NCBI GenBank assembly: GCA_030770535.1
Contig: JASVEC010000035.1
Location: 310,001 to 374,000, forward strand
Reading direction: 5' to 3'
DNA length: 64,000 bases
Origin: Batkoa obscura
Lineage: Eukaryota; Entomophthoromycota; Entomophthoromycetes; Entomophthorales; Batkoaceae
The notes under the pieces are model-generated. The model was not told the origin of the DNA. It did not search any database and saw nothing but the letters and a program-made list of their open reading frames with translations. The position numbers were made by a program, and so were the translations under genes. This document shows, piece by piece, positions 46,947 through 57,010 of the stretch (positions are counted from its first letter, which is position 1; every line of letters begins with the position of its first letter).

Positions 46947-48074
46947 TAGTTAAGTGGGTTACTTTTCATTGATTATATTTCCACTTTATCCTCTACTTTT
47001 TTATTTTTTGTTAAAGAGCCTTACTAACCAATATTTGTTTAATTTATATACTTTTTTATTAAGGTTATTGGCTTAAATTCTCCTTCTATTTTTAGGCGAA
47101 ATAGCGGATGATTGGCTTGAATCCACGCTTTAGAGGTAAGAACATAAAAGTTAAATTCGAGTATGTTAATAATATTAAGACTATTAAAATATCTAGTCAG
47201 CATGACTTTAATAGTTTTATAGTATTGAGAAAACCAATATAAGGATTTGTTGAATACTATATAGTTATATCATAAAGCTTTTTATCACTATATGCCTGAA
47301 ATTGATAAACAAGTACTCAACACATTATAAAAAGAATAAATCATTAAATCTTAATGTCCACACATTAATTTATTAACAAATTTTAGAATTTTAATATTTT
47401 TCTTTAATCTAGTAAGTCCATTAAGAAATTAAATAACAAATGCAATTAAAATTAGAAAAAAGATGAATCTTGAATATAAGTCAACCATATATAATATGAT
47501 CTTATCTAAAAATTTGATAAACAAGCTTATTTTATCTCACCTTCTTCATGAAAATTAAGTATTTCATAATATATTTTTTCCAATAGCTGAAATTTTTAAA
47601 ATGGAATTCATTCTATTTGAAAAAAAATGATTATTTTAAATAATTTGCGATTTAAAGAAAAACATTAAAATTAGTTGAACTCTAGATTATAATGAAACAC
47701 TTTTAAGTTCGAAATTTTATTGACTTTTTTAAATTGCAAATTGCAAATTAATTTTTGTGTAAATTTGTAGCTAAGTAATGCTGAAATATTTTCAAATATA
47801 TACTATATATTTTTAAATATCAAACGATTCATTAATTTGGCTTCACTATTGAATATAGAGACTTTATTTTTCTGATGTTCAAGTATTTATTCTCAAGAGT
47901 CGCTTTCACTATAAATGTGAAAAAACACTTAAGCTCATGTACACAATTTAGTCATTAAAAAATTAGATTTTCGAAAGTAAGCATAAAATTTATCTTAAAC
48001 AAACAGAACAAAATTTTATTCATAAGCAAAAGTTTCACTTTTTAATTAGTTCCAACTTTGACTTTAGTAAAAAA
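46947..48074. other. AT-rich spacer (divergent)
   Basis: 1.1 kb between STE11 (-) and the ADH pseudogene F (+). It should hold the STE11 promoter. No MITE, TATA box or ORF is convincing. Confidence 0.5.
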
Positions 48075-49125
48075 ATGACTTCAACTCCAGATTCAATAAA
48101 TGATGGGCGTGTTATGAAAAAGACTTATTCTTAAAACCATACGCTTGTAAGCCCGCGCCGTTGAAGCCCAAAGACATTGGAATTGGAATTGGTTTTTGTG
48201 GCATTCGTGGATCAAACGTACATATTATTGATAGTGATTGGTGTCCAGCTAGTTACTCAGTAATTATAGGTCATGAAATAATAGGCAAAATAACTTAACT
48301 CGGGATCAAAGGTAATAAAATTTAGTATAGGCAATCGAGTAGGGGTAAGAATGCATTATTCAGCATGTATGAAAGAGCCTTACTATGCTTGTAGCCAACA
48401 GAAGGAAGCACGTTGTCCATACAAAGCAGAGCCTTATGATGAGATCCATAAAGTGAGCGTATCAAAAACTCATGACGGGTATGTAGACGAAATAAGAGTT
48501 CAACAGGATTTTATATTTCATATACTTGAGACTATGCCATCAGATAAAACAGCACCATTATTATGTGCTGAAACTACAGTATTTCATTCCATGTTACAAC
48601 ATGGATTTAAAAAAGGAGATAAAGGTGGTGCATTTGGTATTGATAAATTAGTGCATCTGGTAATTCAATTTGCTAACAAGCTTGAATGCGAAGTTTATGC
48701 AATTTCATCTCTAGCTAAAATGGAAGGTACTATAGAGTTTGGAGCAAAGCATTATATAAATTATAAGGATACAGAAAAAAACAATAAAATATTGAAAGAT
48801 AAATTGAATTATATGATTATAACAAGTAGCATCATACCTATCAATTTGAATGAATTAATCCACTGGATGAGTTTTAATAGCAAGATCATATTGCTATCCA
48901 TTCCAGAATGAGATACCACTTTCAATGCTAAAAACTTATCCAAAGAAAACCTATCTATTCGGATCTACTATTAGGTTTCCAAATCACGTTCTTCAAATGC
49001 TGCAGTTTGCAAACAAATATGTCATTTATTCAAAGATTGAGTTGCTTCTTGTGGATTAATATAATCAGAGCATCCATAATTTACGGAATGGAAAAGTCCG
49101 ATATAGAACTATACTTTATAACATA
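48075..49125 (+). pseudogene. ADH6-like alcohol dehydrogenase pseudogene, heavily decayed (copy F)
   Basis: Recognisable along its whole length. The relic start MTSTPDS is followed by remnants of CGICGSDIH (CGIRGSNVH), GHEIIG, then an open stretch (48351-48911) with YGGYADE-like THDGYVDEIRVQQDF, TAPLLCAE and a degraded Rossmann motif (GIDKLVH). The end resembles NGKVRYRTIL. Several stops and frame changes interrupt it, the zinc site is broken, and GIGGLG is lost. Codons such as QQDF and the YAISS region place it closest to the intact pair G/H just downstream. It is an old third member of that tandem group. Confidence 0.85.
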
Positions 49126-49159
49126 AATAAAAGTCAAATGTCATTTTTACCAATTATAA

Positions 49160-49254
49160 CTGGGTATGTATTTTTTCGTTTAAGAATTTTACTAACAATT
49201 TTTCCACTCAAATAGCGCTTAAAAAATGGAAAAAGTGATAAAACCAAAAAAACA
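49160..49254 (-). mobile_element. MITE copy 13
   Basis: Left end eroded (TGGGTATGTATTTT), core TTTCCACTCAAATAGCGCTT intact. The right end stops at AAAAAAACAG without the CATCCCCATA tip. Lies between ADH pseudogene F and ADH G. Confidence 0.75.
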
Positions 49255-49347
49255 GAAACTATTTTTTATTCTGATGTCATCATTTTGACACGTATTAAAA
49301 CCATATAATGTCATTCTTACTTTTATAAAAAAGCATATAGGTTAAAG

Positions 49348-49355
49348 TATATAAA
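49348..49355 (+). promoter_or_regulatory. TATA box of ADH copy G
   Basis: TATATAAA 45 bp before the ATG. Confidence 0.6.
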
Positions 49356-49392
49356 CTGAACTAGATGGTATTGCTGATAAAAATAAATAAAA

Positions 49393-50445
49393 ATGAGTAC
49401 TAAATTTAATCAAATCAACGGTTACGCTTGCCATAAGAAGGGCGAAAAATTAGTAAAGTATACTTATGATCCAGCTCCACTTCAACCCAACGATATCGAA
49501 ATCAAAATTAGTCATTGTGGTATATGTGGTTCTGATATTCACACTTTAGACAGCGGGTGGGGACCAACGGATTACCCTACCATTGTAGGTCATGAAATTG
49601 TAGGAGAAATAACAGCAGTAGGTCCAGAAGTAAAGGACTTTAAAGTAGGAGATAGGGTAGGGGTAGGAGCACAATGTGCCGCCTGTATGAAAGAGGATTG
49701 CTATTCTTGTAAACGCCAGAGAGAAGCCCATTGCCCAAATAAAGCTGATACCTATAACGCAAAGAGATATATTGATGGAGCTAAAACGTATGGTGGATAT
49801 GCTGAAGCTGTACGAGTTCAGCAAGATTTTGCGTTTCATATTCCTGAAAGTATTCCTTCAGATTGTGCTGCTCCTTTGTTATGTGCCGGGACTACAGTGT
49901 TCACACCAATGCTTCATAATGGATTTAAAGAAGGCGACAAAGTTGGAGTTATTGGGGTTGGTGGGTTAGGTCATTTAGCTATTCAATTTGCTAACAAATT
50001 AGGATGTGAAGTTTATGCGCTATCTCACTCCCATTCTAAAGAAGAAGATGCTAAAAAGCTTGGAGCTAAACATTTCATTGCTTACAGCAACGAAGAGGAG
50101 TCCAAAAAAGTTAAAAATACGTTAAAGTATCTTATAGTTACCAGTAATTCTAAAGATACTCAATGGGATACCTTTGCAGAATGGATGGACCTTGATGGTA
50201 AGATTATATTGTTAGCAGCGCCAGAATCAGATATTACTATTCGCCCCTTTACTTTAATCGCTAAAAATACCTCATTCGGTGGCTCTTTGATCGGATCTCC
50301 TTGTGATATTAGAAAGATGTTAGACTTTGCAGCCAAGCACAAGGTTTATCCATGGATCGAAAACTATCCTATGGATAAGTGTAATGAAGGCGTTCAATTA
50401 GTACGCGATGGTAAAGTCAGGTATAGAGTTGTACTTAACAATTAA
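49393..50445 (+). CDS. ADH6-like zinc alcohol dehydrogenase (copy G)
   Basis: Intronless, 350 residues, starting MSTKFNQINGYACHKKGEK. Zinc ligands are intact: CGICGSDIH, GHEIVG, QCAACMKEDCYSC, LLCAG. The Rossmann motif is GVGGLG. At the cofactor-phosphate position it has LSHSHSKEED, with His where copies A-D have Arg. NADPH preference is therefore less certain than for B-D. The closest relative is copy H, 0.6 kb downstream in the same orientation. The two share long stretches such as EIVGEITA(V/I)GPEVK and the C-terminal NYPMDKCNEGVQLVRDGKVR (S for N in H). They form a tandem pair with the decayed copy F. An aldehyde/alcohol oxidoreductase role is inferred from the family. Confidence 0.92.
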   Translation: MSTKFNQINGYACHKKGEKLVKYTYDPAPLQPNDIEIKISHCGICGSDIHTLDSGWGPTDYPTIVGHEIVGEITAVGPEVKDFKVGDRVGVGAQCAACMKEDCYSCKRQREAHCPNKADTYNAKRYIDGAKTYGGYAEAVRVQQDFAFHIPESIPSDCAAPLLCAGTTVFTPMLHNGFKEGDKVGVIGVGGLGHLAIQFANKLGCEVYALSHSHSKEEDAKKLGAKHFIAYSNEEESKKVKNTLKYLIVTSNSKDTQWDTFAEWMDLDGKIILLAAPESDITIRPFTLIAKNTSFGGSLIGSPCDIRKMLDFAAKHKVYPWIENYPMDKCNEGVQLVRDGKVRYRVVLNN

Positions 50446-51024
50446 CTTGAATAAATTATTGCTGTTGAATTATTTTTATTTAATACCGTATTTATATTTC
50501 TAGCATAATAATGAAGCTTAAAGGGTATAATTAAGATAAACATTTATATCACAATTATTTAATAACTTAGCTAGAATAAATATCTAAAAATAATACTTAT
50601 ACAAAAGCCTATTCAGTTTTAGTATTAAATCAAATCAAATTTCTATTTTAGTCAAATTTTATTCTATTTTCATGTAAATGTTAGAATTAATCCGTTATAA
50701 AATTAACGTTATTTAAATAACTACAGCTTTACAATATATTAAAAGTCTGTTTACCAAAGTCCCATCTAATCACACCAAAAACCATGACTTTTATTTTAAA
50801 CCCACCCAAAAAACCACTCTTTAATAGTAATTTAAAATTCTGCTTAACATGTTTCTAAAATCTATAATAAGTCTGCCTCTTCTTATTTAATTAGCTTAAT
50901 AAAACAAACGCTAAAGTTTACATTTGACTCAATCAATTATAAAATACAATTATAAAACACAATTATAAAAAGAAACTGAAATCTTTGAAAAATAAAAACA
51001 AATTGTATAAAAATTGAATAAAAA
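50446..51024. other. Spacer between tandem ADH copies G and H
   Basis: AT-rich, with a TATAAAA at 50964-50970 as the probable core promoter of H. No MITE lies between the two genes. Confidence 0.55.
50964..50970 (+). promoter_or_regulatory. Probable TATA box of ADH copy H
   Basis: TATAAAA 61 bp before the ATG. A similar TATAAAA lies at 50951, so the choice is uncertain. Confidence 0.4.
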
Positions 51025-52083
51025 ATGTCTACCACCCAACAATACGATAGAATCACTGGTTACGCAAGCCATGGTAAATCTGAGAAGCTAGTGAAATTTA
51101 CATATGATCCAGCTCCATTACAACCTAACGACATAGAAATCAAAATTAGTCATTGTGGTATATGTGGCTCAGATATCCATACTTTAGACAGTGGATGGGG
51201 ACCAACGAACTATCCAGTAATTGTTGGTCATGAAATTGTAGGAGAAATAACAGCAATAGGTCCAGAAGTAAAGGGCTTTAAAGTAGGGGATAGGGTAGGG
51301 GTAGGAGCACAGTGTGCTGCATGTATGAAAGAAACTTGTAAAGCATGTAAAGTTAAAAGAGAGGCTCATTGCCCTAAGATCGCTGGAACTTACAACTCAA
51401 AGAGGTCCATTGATGGTTCCAAAACTTATGGTGGATATGCTGAAGCTATAAGAGTTCAACAAGATTTTGCGTTTCATATACCAGAGGGTATACCATCGGA
51501 TAAAGCTGCTCCTTTACTATGTGCTGGGACTACTGTATTTACCCCAATGTTGCGACATGGGTTCAAAAAAGGCGATAGAGTTGGGGTTATTGGAATTGGG
51601 GGATTAGGTCATTTAGCTATTCAATTCGCTAACAAATTAGGGTGTGAAGTGTATGCGCTATCCCATTCTCATTCTAAAGAAGAAGATGCTAAAAAGATGG
51701 GAGCAGTACACTTTATTGCTTATAGTAACGAAGAGGAATCTAGGAAAATTAAAAATACATTAGATTTTCTTATAGTTACAAGCAATTCTAAAGATGCTCA
51801 ATGGAACCTATTTGCTAGTTGGATGGATTTCGATGGTAAAATTATTGTTTTAGCAGTACCAGAAGCGGATATTTTAATTAGTCCTTTTGCTTTGATTATG
51901 AACAATGTGTCAGTCACCGGCTCATCTATCGGCTCCCCATACGAAATCAAGAAAATGCTAGAGTTTGCAGCAGAACATAAAGTTTATCCATGGATTGAAA
52001 GTTACCCTATGGACAAATGTAATGAAGGTGTACAATTAGTGCGTGATGGTAAAGTTAGGTATAGAGTGGTTCTTGAAAATTGA
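51025..52083 (+). CDS. ADH6-like zinc alcohol dehydrogenase (copy H)
   Basis: Intronless, 352 residues, starting MSTTQQYDRITGYASHGKSE. All zinc ligands are present (CGICGSDIH, GHEIVG, QCAACMKETCKAC, LLCAG); the Rossmann motif is GIGGLG and the cofactor segment is LSHSHSKEED, with His in place of Arg as in copy G. Differences from G cluster in the substrate-domain loop (KETCKACKVKREAHCPKIAG) and in the C-terminal third (ILISPFALIMNNVSVTGSSI). The ending RDGKVRYRVVLEN is that of the family. Last intact member of the ADH group in this window. A MITE lies about 740 bp downstream. Confidence 0.92.
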   Translation: MSTTQQYDRITGYASHGKSEKLVKFTYDPAPLQPNDIEIKISHCGICGSDIHTLDSGWGPTNYPVIVGHEIVGEITAIGPEVKGFKVGDRVGVGAQCAACMKETCKACKVKREAHCPKIAGTYNSKRSIDGSKTYGGYAEAIRVQQDFAFHIPEGIPSDKAAPLLCAGTTVFTPMLRHGFKKGDRVGVIGIGGLGHLAIQFANKLGCEVYALSHSHSKEEDAKKMGAVHFIAYSNEEESRKIKNTLDFLIVTSNSKDAQWNLFASWMDFDGKIIVLAVPEADILISPFALIMNNVSVTGSSIGSPYEIKKMLEFAAEHKVYPWIESYPMDKCNEGVQLVRDGKVRYRVVLEN

Positions 52084-52339
52084 GTTTTAAATAAAGTTTT
52101 ATGGTTGATTGATTTATTTTAAATGCTGCTCTAACTTTTTAATATATATTTATATAACCATGGTTTAAAAATAATCCAAATTATTAACATTATATACACC
52201 TATTAAGTGACATATAAACTCAAAGTAAGATAGTAAGTTGGGTTCAAATGTGCTATATTGAATAATAATTTAAATAATTTCCCCATACTATTAGATAGCA
52301 AAAGTCTACTATCAAATAACATTTATACCAATGTACTAA

Positions 52340-52495
52340 ATTGATTTTGAATTGGCATTCATTTTACAAATCATTACCACTCTTGATATACAGCGCGCCA
52401 CTTTTACTTTATCTGTAATCGCTTCCTACCCAGATGTTGATAAGCATATCGTTCAGAAATTTATATTTATTGAGTTTGAAAGTCCATTATTTTAA
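52340..52495 (+). other. Possible decayed coding fragment
   Basis: A 52-codon open frame without ATG, between TAA at 52337 and TAA at 52493. It reads ITTLDIQRATFTLSVIASYP and VDKHIVQKFIFIEFE, with balanced amino-acid use unlike the surrounding AT-rich DNA. Not recognised; it could be chance. Confidence 0.25.
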
Positions 52496-52826
52496 ACCTT
52501 GAAAGAGTCAGAGGCTCGCAAGCGAGATTTGTATTTATTCTAATACTTCATTTACAGTATAAATGTATTTCGCCCAAGCCTTTTTAAAATCCTGAGTTGT
52601 AATAGTTTATAGAAGTGGCAAAAAATTCCTAATAGCTTATATTATATTTTTAAGTAAACAATAATAAATTTTTTATATCATTTAGAAATAAATAACACTT
52701 ATTTAAAATTTAGATATTAAGTTGAGTTTAAGATATAAGTTAAATTAGAGTATTTAGGAAGGATTAAAGCTGGTATTAATTATTGAATATTAAAAATAAA
52801 ATTTTGTCGTTGCTTTATTTTTTATG

Positions 52827-52934
52827 GTATGGGAATGTATTTTTGTGTTTAAGAATTTCACTAACAAATTTTCCGCTTAAATAGCGCTTAAAAGATGGAA
52901 AAAATGCTCAAGCTAAAAAAAACATCCCAGTATA
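52827..52934 (-). mobile_element. MITE copy 14
   Basis: GTATGGGAATGTATTTTT...AACATCCCAGTATA ends; core TTTTCCGCTTAAATAGCGCTT. Confidence 0.83.
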
Positions 52935-53285
52935 CTCATCTCAAAAACAAAAGTAAAATTAGATGTGTCAGATTCAAATGTACATTTTTCAAAAATCTAA
53001 TACTATTAACTCGGTTAATTTCAGGCTTAATAGTACTGTTTTTTCTTTTTTTGTTCAATCAAGAACACTTTAAAGCATTTAATAGAATACAATGCTCTGA
53101 AAAGAGGTGCATGTTTACTTAATAAAGTTAGCATGTTCTTAACATGTTTAAACGGGATCTAGAATAGACATTTGTATGTATCAACATAAGAATAACTCAA
53201 GTTGCAGCCATTATAATAAATATAAAAAGAGCATTAAGAGAAGAAAGTAAATGTTTTTATTATTTCTTGATTTAATTAAATAATA

Positions 53286-53930
53286 ATGGGGTTTACTTTT
53301 CTTAAAGCTGAAAGAGATGGCAATACTATTAAATTAAAATATCCAAAGCGAGTAATAATTATCTCGCTTATAGTTGGTGTTATTTTTTTAACTGTGATAG
53401 GAATTGTACTTGGTGTAGTAATACCACAGCAGCAGGAGAAAGCATCTGAAGATTTTATAAGAAAAAGTGAAGAAACACGTAAAAAATTTCGTCAGGAATA
53501 TGAGAATGAAGTAGCCAAAATGGATAAAGATAGAGAAGAAGCATGGAAAAAAAGTGATGAGGAGTTTAAAGCGAGGAGTACTCAAATAGACAATGATAAC
53601 AATCGAAGATTTGAACAAGAACTAAATAGGGCTAAAGATAATTTCCCATCTATTTTCGATAACATTCCTTCAAAGTCTGATAACCCTAAACCAACCCCGA
53701 TTGCGAATCCAGAACCTAAGAAAGAAGAGCCTAAAAAAGAAGAACCTAAAAAAGAAGAACCTAAAAAAGAAGAACCTAAAAAAGAAACCTCAATAATGAA
53801 CATTAGAAATAGCTTCAAATGTGACTTTGATTGTTCAAGTATACAAAATAGATGTAAATTTGACTGTTTCCCAAATGATTGTAATGATCAATGCACTAAA
53901 GCCTATCAAGAATGTAAATCCAAATGCTAA
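53286..53930 (+). CDS. Orphan single-pass membrane protein with coiled coil and Cys-rich C-terminus
   Basis: Intronless, 214 residues, no family recognised. A short basic N-terminus (KLKYPKR) precedes one membrane helix at residues about 22-47 (VIIISLIVGVIFLTVIGIVL), so a type II orientation is likely. Residues 50-120 are charged and helical (EETRKKFRQEYENEVAKMDK). Next comes a Pro/Lys/Glu stalk of five PKKEE units (about 144-167). The last 40 residues contain ten cysteines in a spaced pattern (CDFDCSS, CKFDCFPNDCNDQC, CKSKC). They probably form disulphides outside the cell or in the lumen. The gene stands alone between repeat-rich spacers. A cell-surface or secretory-pathway role is guesswork. 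Confidence 0.7.
   Translation: MGFTFLKAERDGNTIKLKYPKRVIIISLIVGVIFLTVIGIVLGVVIPQQQEKASEDFIRKSEETRKKFRQEYENEVAKMDKDREEAWKKSDEEFKARSTQIDNDNNRRFEQELNRAKDNFPSIFDNIPSKSDNPKPTPIANPEPKKEEPKKEEPKKEEPKKEEPKKETSIMNIRNSFKCDFDCSSIQNRCKFDCFPNDCNDQCTKAYQECKSKC
53715..53786 (+). repeat. 15-bp coding minisatellite (PKKEE)
   Basis: Five near-identical units of CCTAAAAAAGAAGAA inside the orphan gene; near-perfect copies imply recent slippage. Confidence 0.85.
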
Positions 53931-54058
53931 TAATAAAGAAATAAATAATTGAACGGATTTTGTATTTTCTTATACTTGCTTTCGATATTCTTGTTTAACT
54001 TTAAGCTATTATTGTATAATTTTTACTTTAAAAAAGAACTTTATGTGAAAACTATATG

Positions 54059-54152
54059 CCCACTATAATATTAATTAAGTTAGTAAGAATCTTTTAGATA
54101 TGGGGATGTGTTTTTTCGTTTAAAAATTTTGCTACAATCTTTCCACTCAAAT
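54059..54152 (+). repeat. 94-bp direct repeat, left copy
   Basis: Begins CCCACTATAATA and ends TTTCCACTCAAAT. Identical at all 94 positions to 54553-54646. Its last ~54 bp (54099-54152) are the left half of a MITE, cut off where the LTR-like sequence begins. Confidence 0.93.
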
Positions 54153-54552
54153 TGTGAAATATCGCTTTGTCAGTCCCATGGTTAATTATTTTGATTTGTT
54201 ATGAGAATTTCTAGTTCCACCCAAAAGAATATTATCTTCTCATTTTGATACTTATACCTTTCAGAGTATAAAAGAGTTTACAGAGTATAATAGTTCGAGG
54301 CTTTTCAACTGAATTAATCCCTGATATCTCGAACATTTAATAAAGCCGCTAAGTTTTCTTAATAGTATTTTACATAGATTTTACATTAGTATTGTCTATT
54401 CTATTTGTCTTATATAGCTTGTAACCTATTACGTGCTATTCCTCATAATCCAAGTCTATCTTAGTCACATAAACTAAGACCTTTCGACTTATAGTGTAGT
54501 CAACCCAGCAATAGCTGTTCTTGACTCCAAACCCTGAGTACCAGATTTCACA
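54153..54552 (+). mobile_element. LTR-like sequence 2 (solo LTR candidate, 400 bp)
   Basis: Exactly 400 bp from TGTGAAAT to ATTTCACA, with TATAAAA at 54267 and AATAAA at 54339, the order expected in an LTR. It is related, in inverted orientation, to 35780-36219. It lies within a MITE and is bounded directly by the two copies of a 94-bp repeat. No internal retroelement region is present. Family unassigned; the copy looks like a solo LTR fossil. Confidence 0.7.
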
Positions 54553-54646
54553 CCCACTATAATATTAATTAAGTTAGTAAGAATCTTTTAGATATGGGGA
54601 TGTGTTTTTTCGTTTAAAAATTTTGCTACAATCTTTCCACTCAAAT
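54553..54646 (+). repeat. 94-bp direct repeat, right copy
   Basis: Identical to 54059-54152. It runs on without a break into the rest of a complete MITE (54593-54697), so this side shows the uninterrupted target. Confidence 0.93.
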
Positions 54647-54697
54647 AGCGCTTAAAAAATAGAAAAATAATGAAACTAAAAAAAACAACCCCATATA
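54593..54697 (-). mobile_element. MITE copy 15 (intact; left half also duplicated at 54099-54152)
   Basis: TATGGGGATGTGTTTT...CAACCCCATATA ends with core TTCCACTCAAATAGCGCTT. Inverted pair with copy 16, 10 bp away. Confidence 0.87.
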
Positions 54698-54706
54698 TTT
54701 AGTTAG

Positions 54707-54813
54707 TATTTGGAAGTGTTTTTTTGATTTCATTTTTTTTTCCATTTTTTAAGCGCTATTTAAGCGGAAAATTTGTTAGTGAAATTCTTAAACACAAAAA
54801 TACATCCCCATTT
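54707..54813 (+). mobile_element. MITE copy 16
   Basis: TATTTGGAAGTGTTTT...ACATCCCCATTTA ends; core TTTAAGCGCTATTTAAGCGG. Confidence 0.83.
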
Positions 54814-54958
54814 AATAACATTTCATCAATATAAAGTATCAATAAAAATAAAATCTCATTCATACTATTTTATATCAAGAAGTGTATTGATCAACTTTAA
54901 ACAACTAAATGAGTTTTCAAAATAGATTTTACTCTGTATCTAAAGTCATTTGCTTTAG

Positions 54959-55067
54959 TATATGGGGACATTTTTTTGACTTCATTGTTTTTTTCCATTA
55001 TTTAAGCGCTATTTGAGTGGAAAAGTTGTTAGTAGAATTCTTAAATATAAAAATGCATCCCCATATA
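54959..55067 (+). mobile_element. MITE copy 17
   Basis: TATATGGGGACATTTT...GCATCCCCATATA ends, among the best preserved; core TTTAAGCGCTATTTGAGTGG. Confidence 0.87.
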
Positions 55068-55532
55068 TTCTAAAAGAGTCAATCTTGCTTCTTTTATTGT
55101 AAAATGATACGATTTCAAACATCAACTTTCGACTAATCTGGAGTTAGCTTTTTTGTTTTAATATTGTGGATATTATAGTTTTATTTACTAAAAAGTAGGA
55201 GCATGAAAGGTTTGATGAGAAATTTTAAAAAAACAAGATGTTTTAGAAAAAAATTATACATTGAATTAGCAGAGTTTAAGGTTGACAAAGAGATTATTTA
55301 AAAATAGTTTTTAATTCAAATGAGAGCGGAATTCAATTCAATAGAATAACAAAGAATTTATATATTAACTTTTTCTAAGTAAAAAAAGTATAATTAACTT
55401 ATAATTTAATTTAAAATAGTCAAAAGTTTATATTTACATTCAATATTTATTATTTTTTACAAATACTCATATACAACTATTAGTTTAAAATAAACAGATT
55501 TTATTTTTTGAAATTATTATTTAATTACATAT

Positions 55533-55632
55533 TATGGGGATGTTTTTTTGCTTTCATTACTTGCCATTTTTTAAGCACTGTTTGAGTGGAAAAATTGTTA
55601 GTAAAACCCTTAAACAAAAAACACCTTCTCTT
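55533..55632 (+). mobile_element. MITE copy 18
   Basis: TATGGGGATGTTTTTTTGC left end; core TTTAAGCACTGTTTGAGTGG. The right end is degraded (ACACCTTCTCTTA). Confidence 0.8.
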
Positions 55633-57010
55633 ATCTTGAAATTGATAAGAAATAAGGGAATATTATTAGTTTGAATTTAATAATTTTTTTGAAACTTTTG
55701 AATATTATACTTTTACTCTTAGTTTCAATTAAAAAAGTATAATTAATCAAGTTAACTAAAATAAAAGTTACTTTTGAACTTTATCTTTATATAAAAAAGT
55801 TATTGAGATTTAATAGTCAATCTTTTAACCAATAAAATAGCTTCAAATTGGTCCAAAAATTCAATTAATCCTGTTTCTAATGACTTCATATTGCTTATTG
55901 CTTATAAAAGAGAAAAGAATGAAATTGGTTTAATTATTTTAATTAATGTTAAACAGCTATTCTATTTAAATTTAAAAATACATTAAAAAATTATTAGTAA
56001 CTGATTTTAAACTATTATTTATTGTTAAAAATATAATTATTTCTTATTATTTTAAATAAATAAAAATAAATACAAAAATATTTGTTGATTTTGTATTAAA
56101 ATTCATGTTAATAATGAATAGTTTTTTATTTAATATTTTATCTAAAATTATCAATAATTTAATTTAGTTTACATAAACTAAGAAACATTGAATTATTTAA
56201 GTAACTAAAAAAAAGGACTTTATTTTCAAAAATATTTTATTCTTATTTTATATTATTCAATTATTATTTTTAATAAGTTCAAAATTTTGTAATTTTAAGG
56301 ACTTTTAATAGCCAAAATAAGTCATTTACACTGTATTAAAAAAAGATAAATGATTTATAGAAACCTTAAAGTCAAGAATTAAATAGACCTAATTGAGAAG
56401 TTAGTAGAAGCTATAGGTTGAATCAAAGTTATTGTTAGTTTTTAAATAGATATTGAATTAAGTTTAAATACGCTTAGTTTTATAGAATATTAACTAAAGA
56501 AGGGTAAAAATTAGGAAGCTAACAAAAATTTAAGATTTGTTAATTGAATTTGTTTTAGCTAATATTGATATTCGATTAATATGACATTAATATAATTATT
56601 ATTTTTAATATTATTTTTATTTCACCGCATTGACTATGATTAATGCTTGATATTAAGTTGTACAAGTTCAATGGTTGGGAGGTGAAGTTTTTAATAGTGT
56701 AAACAATTTCAACCCAAAACCCCTAAAATTTGATAAGGTAAAGGTCTAATGTTCAAACTGAGCTAATAACCAATCAGATATGGGATATTGAAAGAAAAAC
56801 CAATAAAATGTAAGATTTTACTCAATTTAGTATTGATATTAGTAATTTACACAATCTTGATGATGAAGCTTTATTCTTTTATTCAATATTGAATTTTAGT
56901 TAAAAAAACAAAAATAAGAAAATCAAGTATATATAACTATATAAACTCATCATCAACTTATTAACTCTGTTTATATATTTAGTCTTCAATAAAATTAAAT
57001 AAATAAAAAA

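Larger units (their letters stand above)
52084..53285. other. Spacer, ADH copy H to orphan membrane protein
   Basis: AT-rich, with a MITE (52827-52934) and a GC-richer patch around 52,340-52,560 that includes a 52-codon open stretch and a CTCGC-AA-GCGAG hairpin. The open frame 52895-53122 starts inside the MITE and is not taken as a gene. Confidence 0.5.
53931..57010. other. Repeat-rich spacer before VTC4
   Basis: 3.1 kb. The first 1.7 kb is a nest of MITEs and an LTR-like sequence with a 94-bp duplication. From 55,633 to 57,010 only AT-rich DNA and the VTC4 promoter remain. Confidence 0.65.

Noticed and set aside
29621-52083. ADH group as a biosynthetic gene cluster
   Set aside because: No synthase, transporter or regulator of a pathway is interleaved; the other genes there are RPL30 and a MAPKKK. 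It is a gene-family expansion.
52895-53122. 75-codon open frame
   Set aside because: Starts within the right end of MITE copy 14 and has no protein-like composition or splice context.
54290-54305. tRNA B-box-like GTTCGAGGC
   Set aside because: No matching A box or cloverleaf around it; it lies inside the LTR-like sequence and recurs in the other copy. No convincing tRNA was found in the window.
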